DNA of 64,000 nucleotides from Salinispora oceanensis (GCF_000383575.1 NZ_KB911579.1:4859424-4923423), one strand, 5' to 3'; shown: positions 18,550-27,092, counted from the stretch's first letter. The notes: generated by a model not told the origin, from the letters alone. Numbers and translations are program-made.

Positions 18550-19968
18550 TCAGCCCTTGACGACGCCGATCGGCACCAACCGGGCGACCTTGCGGCACAG
18601 CCCGGCGCCCTCGGTCGCCTCGACCACGGCGTCGATGTCCTTGTACGCCGCCGGCATCTCCTCGGCCAGACCACGCCGGGAAGCACCGCGTACGGCGATG
18701 TCCCGCGCGACGAGCTGCTCGCGCGGATCCTGGCCGCGCTCGTCCCGCACCGCCTGCTTCCGGCTGCGCACCCGCCCGGCCCCGTGACAGCTGGAGGCGA
18801 AGGCCGGGGCGCCGGAGACCCCGGTCAGTACGTAGGACGCGGTGCCCATCGACCCGGGGATGAGCACCGGCTGCCCGACCTCGGCCAGCTCCGCCGGCAG
18901 GTCCGGATGTCCCGGAGGCAGCGCTCGGGTGGCGCCCTTGCGGTGCACACAGAGCGAACGCCGCTCGCCATCCACCCCGTGGGTCTCGATCTTCGCCTGG
19001 TTGTGTGAGACGTCGTAGACCAGGTCGAGGTTCGCGCCGGTTACCCGACGAAAGACCAGCCGGCTCACGTGGGTGAGTAGCTGCCGATTCGCCCGGGCGT
19101 AGTTGGCGGCGGCGGCCATCGCGCCGAGATAGGCGTGCCCCTCCGGAGACGAGACCGGCGCACAGGCGAGCTGCCGGTCCGGCACCTCGATGCCGTAGCG
19201 GGGCATCGCCTTCTCCATCCGGCGTACGTAGTCGGCGCAGATCTGGTGCCCCAGCCCCCGAGAGCCACAATGGATCATTACGCAGACCTGGCCGGGCCGG
19301 AGCCCGAACACCTCCGCGACACGCTGGTCATACACCTCCGTGACAGCCTGCACCTCGAGGAAGTGGTTGCCCGAACCGAGACTGCCCACCTGCTTCGCGC
19401 CGCGCTCGATCGCCCGTTCCCCGACCGCCTCCGGGTCGGCGTCGCCCAGCGCACCCTGGTCCTCGCAGCGTTCCAGGTCCCGCTCGACGCCGAAGCCGCG
19501 CCGCACCGCGTACCGCGACCCGTCGCGCAGCACCCCGTCCACGTCCGCGCGGCCCGCCAGGTGCCACGCCGCGCCCCGCCCCGCCCCGCGCGGCGTCGCC
19601 TCAGCCAACCCATCCATGACCGCGTCGAGCCGGGGACGAAGCCCCGCCAGATCGAGGTCAGCCGTGAGCAGCCGCACACCGCACGAGATATCGAAGCCCA
19701 CCCCGCCCGGAGACACCACCCCGCCCGCCGCCACATCGGTGGCGGCCACCCCGCCGATCGGAAAGCCGTAGCCCAGGTGCACATCCGGCATGGCGAACGA
19801 GGCATCGACGATGCCGGGCAGCGTGGCGACGGCCGCGACCTGCTCCAACGACCCATCCGCCCCGATCTCCGGCAGCAGCGCCTCGGCCGCGAAGACCACT
19901 CCGGGAACCCGCATCGGGTCCCGCCGATCGATCCGGAAACGGTACGGCGACTCCTCGACCAGCTCCAC
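18550..19968 (-). CDS. rtcB: RNA-splicing ligase RtcB
   Basis: 472 aa from GTG. The family landmarks are present: FAMPDVHLGYGFPIGG near residues 58-72, GVGFDISCGVRLL with the metal-binding Cys at about 96, CVMIHCGSRGLGHQI, the SPEGHAYLGAM block, and CHGAGR late in the protein, which holds the His that becomes guanylylated. RtcB joins RNA 2',3'-cyclic phosphate or 3'-phosphate ends to 5'-OH ends with GTP and Mn2+, for tRNA splicing or RNA repair. Archease is encoded convergently next door. Nothing indicates an RtcR regulator. Length is close to the family norm (about 400-480). Confidence 0.95.
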   Translation of the reverse strand: MELVEESPYRFRIDRRDPMRVPGVVFAAEALLPEIGADGSLEQVAAVATLPGIVDASFAMPDVHLGYGFPIGGVAATDVAAGGVVSPGGVGFDISCGVRLLTADLDLAGLRPRLDAVMDGLAEATPRGAGRGAAWHLAGRADVDGVLRDGSRYAVRRGFGVERDLERCEDQGALGDADPEAVGERAIERGAKQVGSLGSGNHFLEVQAVTEVYDQRVAEVFGLRPGQVCVMIHCGSRGLGHQICADYVRRMEKAMPRYGIEVPDRQLACAPVSSPEGHAYLGAMAAAANYARANRQLLTHVSRLVFRRVTGANLDLVYDVSHNQAKIETHGVDGERRSLCVHRKGATRALPPGHPDLPAELAEVGQPVLIPGSMGTASYVLTGVSGAPAFASSCHGAGRVRSRKQAVRDERGQDPREQLVARDIAVRGASRRGLAEEMPAAYKDIDAVVEATEGAGLCRKVARLVPIGVVKG

Positions 19969-19996
19969 CCGCGCGACCTACCCGGTCCGGTCCGGC

Positions 19997-20518
19997 TTAC
20001 ACGCGGGCCGGCGGACGACGCATCGCCCACACCCGCGGTCCCCCGCCCGGCACGGTCACCTCCCCGGTCACCTCGAACCCACACCGTCGGTAGAACCGCA
20101 GATTCGCCGAGGCGGACGTCTCCACCGTGGCCAGCAGGAACGCCGGCTCCGCAGCCCGCAGTGGGGCACAGGCCGCCTCCGCGGCGAGCATCGCCGCATG
20201 GCGGTCCCCGGCATACTCCGCGTTCCCGGCCGCCACCTCGACCCAGACCTCGTCGGGCACCGGCCGGTCCGACCGCAGCCACACCGCCACCGCCTGCGGG
20301 TGGCCGTGGGTGTCCAGCGCCGCCCAGACATCCCCGTACGGCAGGCCAACCGTGGTCAGGGTCATCGCGAAGAGGTGTGCCAGCCGTTCCCGATGCCGAT
20401 CCGCGCCGACGGTCCACGCCGTCCAGGAATAGCCGTCAAACGCCTCGGCCAACACCCCGGCCGCCGCCTCGACCAGCTCCGGCCCGATCCGCCGTACCTC
20501 CACGAACGTCCTCCTCAT
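19997..20518 (-). CDS. GNAT-family N-acetyltransferase
   Basis: 173 aa from the ATG at 20518; an in-frame ATG at 20551 would add 11 unconserved residues. The pattern YGDVWAALD, AVAVWLRSD, LATVETSASANLRFYRRCGFEVTGE is the beta4-alpha3-beta5-alpha4 region of GNAT enzymes of the Rv0133-like group, with NLRFYRRCGF as the conserved end of the acetyl-CoA fold. It ends 28 bp before rtcB begins on the same strand. The acceptor substrate is unknown. Confidence 0.85.
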   Translation of the reverse strand: MRRTFVEVRRIGPELVEAAAGVLAEAFDGYSWTAWTVGADRHRERLAHLFAMTLTTVGLPYGDVWAALDTHGHPQAVAVWLRSDRPVPDEVWVEVAAGNAEYAGDRHAAMLAAEAACAPLRAAEPAFLLATVETSASANLRFYRRCGFEVTGEVTVPGGGPRVWAMRRPPARV

Positions 20519-20685
20519 CCGTCCCGATCCGAACGGCGATCCTCCCAGCACCGCAGCATCCGCCGCCGGGAATATTCGCGTCTCCCGGAAGCTGGCCAGC
20601 CCCGGACCCCCGAGCCGCTCAGCCAGAGCGGGAGGTCAGGGGCCGGGGTGGCCGATGGTCCCGGTGGCTCCGGTGAGCAGCAGTG

Positions 20686-21413
20686 TCACGGCCGGCGTTG
20701 AAGCATTGACACCACGCCCGCGTCACTGCTCTCGTAGCCGATGCCGCGCAGGACGGCGACCGGGGCCCCACGACCCCGCTGCCCGAGGATGATCCCGGCC
20801 GCCGCGGCGATCAGGTCGGTGAAGGTCTCCTCCTGCCGCTTACCGCCGTGCTCCGTGACACGCAGCGGCCCCACACCCGCCGCGCCGATCGAGATGACGG
20901 TCGCCCCACGCCGGTCGGCACGACCGTCGGAGTCCGCGACCACCACCGCGACAGTCGCGCCCGCGTGAGCGATCAACGCATCCCGCAGGGCGCGGGCGGA
21001 GGCGTCCGGATCCACCGGCAACAGCCACGCACCCTGCGGGCCGGCCCGGTCAATCCCGGCGGAGGTGAGCTGGAAGCCGAGCCGGTGCCGCGCGATGATC
21101 GGGCCCCTGTCCGTGGCCAAGAAGTAACTGTCACTGGAATCCACGATCAGCTGCACGACCTCGGCAGGCTTGCCCGTGCGAGCGGACAACTCCAGCGCCT
21201 CCGGACCCGGGACGACACCGGCCAGATCCACGTACCGATTCTCCGCGACACTCACGGCCTTGGAAGCCACCACCACCACATCCCCGTCCTGCAACTCGGT
21301 GCCAGTACAAGCCAAAACGCCGGTGATGGCGCCCGCCAGATCCGCACCCTGCTGGAGCTCGGAAAGGGTTCCAGCGCGAAAGCGGAGAAGCCGGAGGTCG
21401 GGACAGCGGTCAT
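20686..21413 (-). pseudogene. Coenzyme F420-0:L-glutamate ligase (CofE)-like, apparent frameshift
   Basis: From about codon 20 onward the frame reads CofE: LQDGDVVVVASKAVSVAENR, then VVQLIVDSSD, GPIIARHRLGFQLTSAGID, VVADSDGRADRRG and GAAGVGPLRVTEHGG. The best start, ATG at 21413 with AGGAG 7 bp upstream, lies in another frame (MTAVPTSGFSAFALEPFP); one extra base near 21361 would join it to ELQQGADLAGAITGVL. So either the gene is mutated or a base was lost in sequencing. No other start codon with a ribosome-binding site exists in the main frame before the conserved part. CofE adds glutamates to F420-0. There is no cofD or fbiC nearby, so the substrate may differ. Confidence 0.75.
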
Positions 21414-21512
21414 CGTCGGGCTCCTGCGGGAGTGAGGACAGCGGTGCACAGGCGGGCGGGTCCGACGGCGAGCCGCGCTGGAACGGCGAAGCCCTTAGCC
21501 GGCGGGACTGGG

Positions 21513-22082
21513 CTACGGGAACGGAGCGTGTGAAAGCAGGTCGTCGTCGCGTCCGGTCTGGGGAAGACCGGATGCAGCCGCTATGGCCTCGACGGCATCG
21601 TTCAGTCCCGTGGTCTCGGGCAGGACGAGTTCACCGGGCCAGCCGAGCACGTCGTGGGCGGCGTACAAGCCGCTCATGTGCTCGGCGGTGAACTCGCTGG
21701 CCTGCGGACGCGTGAGATGACGGCGCAGCGTCTCGGGCAGGGACACGTCGAGATAGCAAAACAGCGACCGGCCACTGTGGCCCGCCCGTAGGGCCGTCAG
21801 CATGCTGCGGTAGCGGCTGGTGTGCATGATGCCCTCCAGCACCACGTGGTAACCATGGTCCAGGGCGAACCGAACGGTCTGCGCGATCAAGGCCGGTGCC
21901 GCTCCGCCGGGCTTGTCCCGCTCGCGTAGCAAGATCCGGCGCAGGTAGTCCTGCTCGACCAGGGCGCAGCCCCGGCCGTGCCGGCGGCGTAGCTCGCGGG
22001 CGATGCTGCTCTTACCCGAGCCGGAGTTACCCCGGATACAGACGAGGATCGTGTCCGGGCTACCCGTGGCTTCACCGAGCAC
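21513..22082 (-). CDS. AAA-type P-loop kinase
   Basis: 189 aa from GTG with GAGGAG upstream. Walker A is CIRGNSGSGKSSIARELRRR near residues 15-34. LVEQDYLRR and YHVVLEGIMH fit the Walker B and substrate regions of small nucleoside or antibiotic phosphotransferase-like kinases. It is the middle gene of a minus-strand set: pentapeptide protein, kinase, CofE-like protein, with 15 bp between the first two. The phosphate acceptor is unknown; a role on a small molecule is more likely than on protein. Confidence 0.75.
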   Translation of the reverse strand: MLGEATGSPDTILVCIRGNSGSGKSSIARELRRRHGRGCALVEQDYLRRILLRERDKPGGAAPALIAQTVRFALDHGYHVVLEGIMHTSRYRSMLTALRAGHSGRSLFCYLDVSLPETLRRHLTRPQASEFTAEHMSGLYAAHDVLGWPGELVLPETTGLNDAVEAIAAASGLPQTGRDDDLLSHAPFP

Positions 22083-22097
22083 GACGACTCCTCGGCT

Positions 22098-22760
22098 TCA
22101 GTCGATTCGGACGGTCAGATTGAGGGCGGCGATGGCCAGCCGGGTGAAGTCAGGGAGTTGATCCTCGCCAAGGGTGACCCCGCGCAGATTGTCCAACGGC
22201 GCCCTGAGCCCGTGGAGGCAGCTTCCGCGAAGATCGGCACCGTCGAGGTGGCAGGCGTCCACCTCCAGACCGGCGAGGTCACAGGAGCGCAGCGCGATAC
22301 GCGGCAGCCGACAGGAAGACCACTCGCCGTTGCTGAGAGTGCAGTCGGTGAACGCGACCGAGCCGACGGCGGCGACGCGCTGGAGGGTGGCGTAGTCGAA
22401 GCGGCAGCCGTCGAACAGGACATCCTTGAGACGTACGTCGGTGAACCTGGTGCCGGTGAACCGGGAGCCGATGATCGCGCACCGTTCGATGGTGATGCCG
22501 GTCAGGGTGGCTCCGGAGAAGTCGGTACGGGTGACCTCGCAGCCGAGAAGGCTCCCCGCCTCCCAGCTGCACTCGCCCAGGTCCACACCGGTGATCAGGC
22601 TGCTGCGGATGCTCACATCCGCAAGCTGCGCACCGCGCCACGCCGCACCCTCGACCAATGCCTCGGTCAAATCGCCGTCCAGGTCCGTTGTGGCATCAAG
22701 GTCGTCCGGATCGAGGTCCGGCAGCAGGACCTGCACCTCGCCGACCGTGGTGGTACGCAT
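22098..22760 (-). CDS. Pentapeptide-repeat protein
   Basis: 220 aa. From about residue 40 the sequence runs in imperfect five-residue steps A(D/N)LxX-like with a bulky residue at the centre (GAAWRGAQLADVSIRSS, CEVTRTDFSGATLTGI, RFTGTRFTDVRLKDVLFDGC), giving a right-handed quadrilateral beta-helix. The N-terminus (LLPDLDPDDLDATTDLDGD) is acidic. Related repeat proteins mimic DNA, as in gyrase protection, or have unknown roles; no specific function can be claimed. GAGGAC precedes the ATG. First gene of the three-gene set with the kinase. Confidence 0.85.
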   Translation of the reverse strand: MRTTTVGEVQVLLPDLDPDDLDATTDLDGDLTEALVEGAAWRGAQLADVSIRSSLITGVDLGECSWEAGSLLGCEVTRTDFSGATLTGITIERCAIIGSRFTGTRFTDVRLKDVLFDGCRFDYATLQRVAAVGSVAFTDCTLSNGEWSSCRLPRIALRSCDLAGLEVDACHLDGADLRGSCLHGLRAPLDNLRGVTLGEDQLPDFTRLAIAALNLTVRID

Positions 22761-22947
22761 ATGTCCTCAACCTGTGCAGGCGCGGGATGGGCACGCCGCC
22801 CCGCGCGTCCCGTTGGGCTACTTTCTCTTGTTCCAGTTATCCCAGCCAGGGCGGCTGTCGAATCTTCCTCGGTTGTCCAGGTGGGGCGGCGCGACGCGTC
22901 GCTCATCAGACGCAGGGACCTCCGGTCGGGCAGGTAGCAGACCGGCA

Positions 22948-23340
22948 TCACCGACGACTCTGAAGCACCCCCTTCTCCGACCGAAGGTGTGGAGCGATGA
23001 TGAATTTCGGAAAGGCGAAGAGCACAACACTCCAGTACAACAAGACTCCCAGGAGTGCAGGTGCAAGAAATACAACCATGACTAATTGTGCCCGAAATGA
23101 GGTGCCGCCTGATGGCGACAGAAAAAGGGAGAGCCCCGAGATGAATAGACAAGAACCCCCAACAAAAATCGTTGGCATTGCCCTAACATGCCCTCGCCGG
23201 AAACGCTCTGATCGATACCAAAACGCAACCTGGTGGTCATAATCACGAGTCTTCCCATGCCAATGCCGATAGCAGGCCACCGGTGACACCACCAGTAGAA
23301 CAATACAGGCAATCGTCGCAAACAGTTCCACTTGCACCAC
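22948..23340 (-). CDS. Membrane protein, unusually AT-rich gene
   Basis: 130 aa from GTG with AAGGGA upstream. Three hydrophobic segments (LFATIACIVLLVVSPVAC, TIFVGGSCLFISGLSLFL, LVMVVFLAPALLGVLLYW) are separated by a basic loop with YRHWHGKTRDYDHQVAFWYR. The stretch 22990-23340 has clearly more A and T than its neighbours, with codons such as AAA, ATA and AAT that are rare elsewhere in the window, suggesting recent transfer. No family recognised. Confidence 0.6.
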   Translation of the reverse strand: MVQVELFATIACIVLLVVSPVACYRHWHGKTRDYDHQVAFWYRSERFRRGHVRAMPTIFVGGSCLFISGLSLFLSPSGGTSFRAQLVMVVFLAPALLGVLLYWSVVLFAFPKFIIAPHLRSEKGVLQSRR

Positions 23341-23446
23341 AATCCCTTACTCTACAGGCCAAACGCTAATCGTTGTCAGACCAGCTCCGCTTCCAGTAGA
23401 GCGCGTTCGATAATGACTGCGCGGCTGGCTCGGAATTTCTCCACCG

Positions 23447-23926
23447 TCAAGCTCTCGCTGAGGGCTGGAAGTACTCCGACATCAGCTGGCTGACCCATTC
23501 CGGCTGCCGGACGTCTACCGGCAGGAACTCGGTCATCGTTGGCTTCAGGTCGATGACTGGGGTACCCGTGACCGCGTCAAGGCCGACCACCGTCAGTTCG
23601 CGGCCGCGCACGGATTCGATCGCGCAGCACGTCACCCCGATGCGGTTCGGTCGGCGGGGACCGCGACCGGCGAAGATCCCGACGGGCGGGAGGTCAGCGC
23701 GGCCGCGGTACGGGCGAGGCTCGCGGTAGTCGTCGCGTTCCGGGACCTGATCGAAGATAAACAGCACATCGATGTGGGTGAATCCCTCCAACCCTTGCAG
23801 ACACGCCTCGCCGAAGCGCTCGTCGATGGTGATCGTGCTGTGGACAGCACCCCAGTTGTCCGTGTGCTGGACATCTGTCCGGTCATTGCGCACCGTACCG
23901 ATCGGATTGATCTCGAAGCTGAACAT
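23447..23926 (-). CDS. trmO: TrmO/YaeB-family tRNA m6t6A37 methyltransferase-like protein
   Basis: 159 aa from ATG at 23926. The family signature is clear: SFEINPIGTVRND at the N-terminus, LEGFTHIDVLFIFDQVP, GIFAGRGPRRPNRIGVTCC and DAVTGTPVIDLKPTM. TrmO uses AdoMet to methylate the t6A base at position 37 of tRNA; the core beta-barrel (UPF0066) is about 150 aa, as here. The frame is open for a further 114 codons upstream, but that stretch encodes unrelated hydrophobic sequence and is probably a separate relic. Confidence 0.85.
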   Translation of the reverse strand: MFSFEINPIGTVRNDRTDVQHTDNWGAVHSTITIDERFGEACLQGLEGFTHIDVLFIFDQVPERDDYREPRPYRGRADLPPVGIFAGRGPRRPNRIGVTCCAIESVRGRELTVVGLDAVTGTPVIDLKPTMTEFLPVDVRQPEWVSQLMSEYFQPSARA

Positions 23927-24388
23927 GGAGAGGCTGTTTCCCTTCAGTGAACGCAATCTTCGGCCGAAGCGGCGTGACGCGTGGTCACATGACGAGGAGG
24001 AGCACGCTATCACCACCATCACTAGGGCGGTGGCAGCGTGCACGCCGTACGCAACTGCCTTGGGGCCGTCGCTGCGCAACACGATCATTGCATCGCCGGC
24101 GGGCATGCCGGAGGCCACGTCCGCCCGGGTAGCTGCGCAGCACGACACCGCTGACTCCGGCACCGCGCCGCTGGCCATCCTCAAGACCAGGAGGTTGGCA
24201 ACGGCCAGGACGATCGCCACCACCGCCGTACGCGAAAAGGTGACGGCCGGCGGGTGACCACTGCGCAAGTCACCCGCCGGCTCTCCCGGTCATTCGTGGG
24301 CTACGGAGGGGACCCGACGCAACGCACTGTGTTCCTTCCACGGTGCGTTACCGAGCAAGCTGCGGTCCCCGCGGCGGGAGTCTTCGGA
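23927..24388 (-). other. Relic ORF upstream of TrmO and intergenic sequence
   Basis: In frame with trmO, codons from about 24268 to 23927 encode two hydrophobic segments (VAIVLAVANLLVLRM and ATALVMVVIAC) separated by a polar loop with a CC pair, without a stop before the trmO ATG. Part of it (24129-24240) is repeated 0.7 kb away. It could be a small membrane protein that lost its stop codon, or non-coding debris. Sequence 24269-24388 holds nothing recognisable. Confidence 0.35.
24129..24240 (-). repeat. Dispersed direct repeat, copy A
   Basis: Matches 24829-24975 in the same orientation over roughly 110 bp at high identity by eye, with shared blocks such as CCGCCGTACGCGAAAAGG and GGCCAGGACGAT. 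Copy B has an extra segment of about 40 bp. The repeats bracket the 86-aa gene at 24389-24649. Confidence 0.65.
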
Positions 24389-24649
24389 TCAGGCGTTGCT
24401 GGGGCGGTTGCGGGTAGCTGGGCGGCCGGAAGCGAACCAGAGGATGATGCCGATCCCCGGGGCCAGGACGACCAGCCAGATCCAGCGCTTGCGGGAGCCG
24501 GAACTCAGCTGCGGCCGGAAGATACTGACCAGGGTGGCGCCGAAGAGAATCACGTGGATGGCCAGAAGGGTGCCCCAGAGGGCAATGCCGCCGAAAGTCT
24601 GCGCGAGGTCGGGGGCGGCGAGCGGGGCGCTAGCGGCGAATGCGGTCAC
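24389..24649 (-). CDS. Small PLDc_N-like membrane protein
   Basis: 86 aa from GTG at 24649. Two helices, FGGIALWGTLLAIHVILFG and WIWLVVLAPGIGIILWFASG, with the connecting RPQLSSGSRKR, resemble the PLDc_N/phospholipase D-nuclease N-terminal type of actinobacterial membrane proteins, where the second helix is followed by a short basic end. Function is unknown; related proteins are often near ABC transporters or phage-shock-type genes. It lies between the two copies of the dispersed repeat. Confidence 0.6.
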   Translation of the reverse strand: MTAFAASAPLAAPDLAQTFGGIALWGTLLAIHVILFGATLVSIFRPQLSSGSRKRWIWLVVLAPGIGIILWFASGRPATRNRPSNA

Positions 24650-24726
24650 TTCTCGATCCTTCGTGTTCGTCGGAGCGAAGGGAAGCGGAGCGGTCGGGGT
24701 CTGGGGCGCCGTGCCCGGGATAGGGG

Positions 24727-24822
24727 TCAGGCGGTGTCCCGGCGGTGGAAGGCGATCGCGCCGGCGCCGAGGGCGAGCAGGACGTAGCCGGCGACGACGG
24801 CGACGGCGCCACCCTGGGAGAG
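24727..24822 (-). pseudogene. C-terminal remnant of ABC-2 type permease
   Basis: A 31-codon frame ends in a last transmembrane helix and basic tail (VVAGYVLLALGAGAIAF, then HRRDTA and stop), the usual ending of ABC-2 transporter permeases. Upstream the sequence joins copy B of the dispersed repeat, so the rest of the gene has been replaced. Confidence 0.45.
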
Positions 24823-24828
24823 CGTAGG

Positions 24829-24975
24829 GGTAGCAGCGCAACACGACACTGACTCCGGCACCCACGCCGCCGGCCACCTCAGAACCAGGATGTTGGCGAC
24901 GGCCAGGACGATCCGAAGTCCAACGGCTGCCGAGCACCCACTGAGCGACCAGCACCACCGCCGTACGCGAAAAGG
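24829..24975 (-). repeat. Dispersed direct repeat, copy B
   Basis: Second copy of 24129-24240. It carries an additional segment of about 40 bp and substitutions that break the frame seen in copy A. It lies between the ABC-2 permease remnant and the tRNA-Lys fragment. Confidence 0.6.
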
Positions 24976-25016
24976 CCCTGACCGGCACAGAAGTGCTAGG
25001 TCAAGGCCTTACTCGT

Positions 25017-25065
25017 TGGTGCGCCGCCAGGGACTCGAACCCCGAACCCGCGGATTAAGAGCCCG
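25017..25065 (-). tRNA. 3' fragment of tRNA-Lys(CTT), attachment-site remnant
   Basis: Read on the minus strand: anticodon loop CTCTTAA (anticodon CTT, 25057-25059), a T arm with TTCGAGT and a paired 5-bp stem, the 3' acceptor strand GCGGCGC, discriminator A and encoded CCA ending at 25017. The 5' acceptor, D arm and most of the anticodon 5' stem are missing; the sequence to the right is the 3' end of a permease gene. Fragments starting at the anticodon loop and running to CCA are the usual att half left by integrases that use tRNA genes. Confidence 0.75.
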
Positions 25066-25098
25066 ACGGAAGCCACGGAACCGACAGGCCCTGGGTGA

Positions 25099-26049
25099 TC
25101 ACAGCCGATAGAAGGCCCGGTAGCGACGGAACAGCCGCCACTGCAGCACCACCGCCGCCACCGTCAGCAGCATCATCACCAACGTCGCGGCGGCGGCATA
25201 GCCGTAGCGCAGGTACTCGAACCCGGTGCGGTAGATGAACAACGACAGGTAGGTGGTGGCATACGGCGGTGGGCCACCGTCGGTCACCACGAACGCCGGC
25301 ACAAAGGAAAAGTGCAGGCTGGCGATCAGATCCCGCACCACCAGCAGCGCCAACACCGGCGCCATCAGCGGCAGGGTGACCCGCCGGAAGACGTCCCAAC
25401 CGGTCGCGTCCTCCAGGGCCGCCACCTCATAGACATCCGCTGGCAGGGCCCGCCGGGCGGCGAGCAGCACCACGAAGGTCTCCCCCATGGTGAAGACGCT
25501 CATCAGGATGATCGCGGCGCGGGCGTCAGTGGGGTCGGTAAGCCACTGCGGCGGGGTACGACCGAGCATGGTCAACCCGTTCTCGCCACCGACCCGCAAC
25601 AGCTGGTTGATCGGGCCGTACAAGGGGTTGAACAGCCAGAGCCAGAGCAGGCCATAGGCGATCTCGGGTACCGCGGTCGGTAGCAACGCCGCGACCCGTG
25701 CGGGACGGCTCCCGAACGACCGGCGATGCAGCAGCAGCGCCAAGCCCAGTGCGAGCAGCACCCGAAGCGGCACGGCCACCAACGCGAACACCAGCGAGTT
25801 GGTCAGCGCGACCCGGAACACCGGGTCCGTCACCAACTCGGAGACGTTCGCCAACCCGGCCCAGCTCGGCGGATTGACCAGGTCGTACTCGGTGAAGGCC
25901 AGGGCGAGCGTGACCGCTGCGGGGAGCAACACCAGACCGACCAGGCCGACCAGATACGGCGCGAGCATCACCGCCACCTGCCGGTGCCCGCGCGCCGCCG
26001 GCCCCACCCCGGCGCGCGACCGCTCCCTGCTCGCCCTCAAGCGGCACAC
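25099..26049 (-). CDS. Sugar ABC transporter permease (MalF/UgpA-like)
   Basis: 316 aa from GTG, overlapping the end of the ATPase gene by 13 bp. Six hydrophobic segments are visible, and the EAA loop reads PADVYEVAALEDATGWDVFRRVTLPLMAP, which contacts the ATPase. It would form the membrane channel with the second permease at 28411-29271. Last gene of a four-gene minus-strand operon, ending only 34 bp from the tRNA-Lys fragment. Family assignment CUT1 (oligosaccharide or polyol). Confidence 0.9.
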   Translation of the reverse strand: MCRLRASRERSRAGVGPAARGHRQVAVMLAPYLVGLVGLVLLPAAVTLALAFTEYDLVNPPSWAGLANVSELVTDPVFRVALTNSLVFALVAVPLRVLLALGLALLLHRRSFGSRPARVAALLPTAVPEIAYGLLWLWLFNPLYGPINQLLRVGGENGLTMLGRTPPQWLTDPTDARAAIILMSVFTMGETFVVLLAARRALPADVYEVAALEDATGWDVFRRVTLPLMAPVLALLVVRDLIASLHFSFVPAFVVTDGGPPPYATTYLSLFIYRTGFEYLRYGYAAAATLVMMLLTVAAVVLQWRLFRRYRAFYRL

Positions 26050-27092
26050 CGGAGCCCGGTGGTGGCGTCGAAGACGTGCGTATCGGCCCAGTGGACCCCG
26101 ACTCGCACCGCGTCGCCGCGCGCCGGCCGGTGGGCGGCGGGCACCCGGGCCACCACCGGGTTGCCGGCGCGGAGGGTGAGGTAGGCGTAGGCGTCCGTGC
26201 CGACCACCTCAACCCGGTCAACGGTCGCCGCCGCGCCGTCGGGCTCCCCCAACACCACCGCCTCCGGGCGGAATCCGATCTCGCGCTCGCCGGCCATCCC
26301 CGCCGGCGGAGCACCGGACGGCTGGATCGGGCCGGAGCCGGGAAGCACGTTCATCGCCGGGGAACCGACAAAACCGGCCACGAACCGGCTCGCCGGGGTG
26401 TGCCAGATCTCGTCCGGCGTACCAACCTGCTCCACCCGGCCGTCGCGCAGCACCGCGATCCGGTCCGCCAGCACCAGCGCCTCGGTTTGATCGTGGGTGA
26501 CGTGCGCCATCGTGGCGCCGAGCCGGTCGTGCAGGGCCCGCAACTCGGCCCGCATCTGCACCCGCAGCGCAAGGTCGAGGTTGGACAGCGGCTCGTCGAG
26601 GAGGAAGACGTCCGGCTCCCGCACCAACGCGCGGGCCAACGCTACGCGCTGTCGCTCGCCACCGGAGAGCTGCCCGGGTCGCCGGCCGAGCAGGTGCGCC
26701 GCGCCGACCTGCTCGGCGGCGGTCCGGGCCCGCTCCCGGGCCGCCACCTTCGGGACGTCCCGCACCACCAGGCCGAACGCGATGTTCTCGGCGACGGTCA
26801 GGTGGGGAAAGAGCGCGTACGACTGGAACACCATCGACACGTTGCGCCGGCCGGGACGGTCGGCGGTGACGTCCCGGCCGGCGATCCAGACCCGCCCGGT
26901 GGTCACCGGTTCCAGGCCGGCCACCACCCGCAACAGCGTCGACTTGCCGGCACCGGAGGGGCCGAGTACCACCAGGAGTTCTCCCCGGGCCACGGTCAGC
27001 CGCAGCTGCTGCAGAACGGTGACGCCCCGGTAGGCGGCACTCACTCCGTCCAGAGTCAGTCCGGCGTCGTGGGTCAGATCCACATCGCTCAC
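26037..27092 (-). CDS. Sugar ABC transporter ATP-binding protein (MalK/UgpC/MsmK-like)
   Basis: 351 aa. Walker A GPSGAGKSTLL, Q-loop VFQSYALFPHLTV, signature LSGGERQRVALARAL, Walker B VFLLDEPLSNLD and switch His in AHVTHDQTEA are all intact. The C-terminal 110 residues form the OB-fold (TOBE) domain with GFRPEAVVLG. It powers the importer made by the flanking genes. Having its own ATPase is notable since many actinobacterial CUT1 systems share one MsiK. ATGA overlap with the solute-binding protein gene. Confidence 0.92.
   Translation of the reverse strand: MSDVDLTHDAGLTLDGVSAAYRGVTVLQQLRLTVARGELLVVLGPSGAGKSTLLRVVAGLEPVTTGRVWIAGRDVTADRPGRRNVSMVFQSYALFPHLTVAENIAFGLVVRDVPKVAARERARTAAEQVGAAHLLGRRPGQLSGGERQRVALARALVREPDVFLLDEPLSNLDLALRVQMRAELRALHDRLGATMAHVTHDQTEALVLADRIAVLRDGRVEQVGTPDEIWHTPASRFVAGFVGSPAMNVLPGSGPIQPSGAPPAGMAGEREIGFRPEAVVLGEPDGAAATVDRVEVVGTDAYAYLTLRAGNPVVARVPAAHRPARGDAVRVGVHWADTHVFDATTGLRCAA

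Noticed and set aside
25017..25090. Complete tRNA-Lys gene
   Set aside because: No D arm or 5' acceptor strand complementary to GCGGCGC is present to the right; only the 3' half exists.
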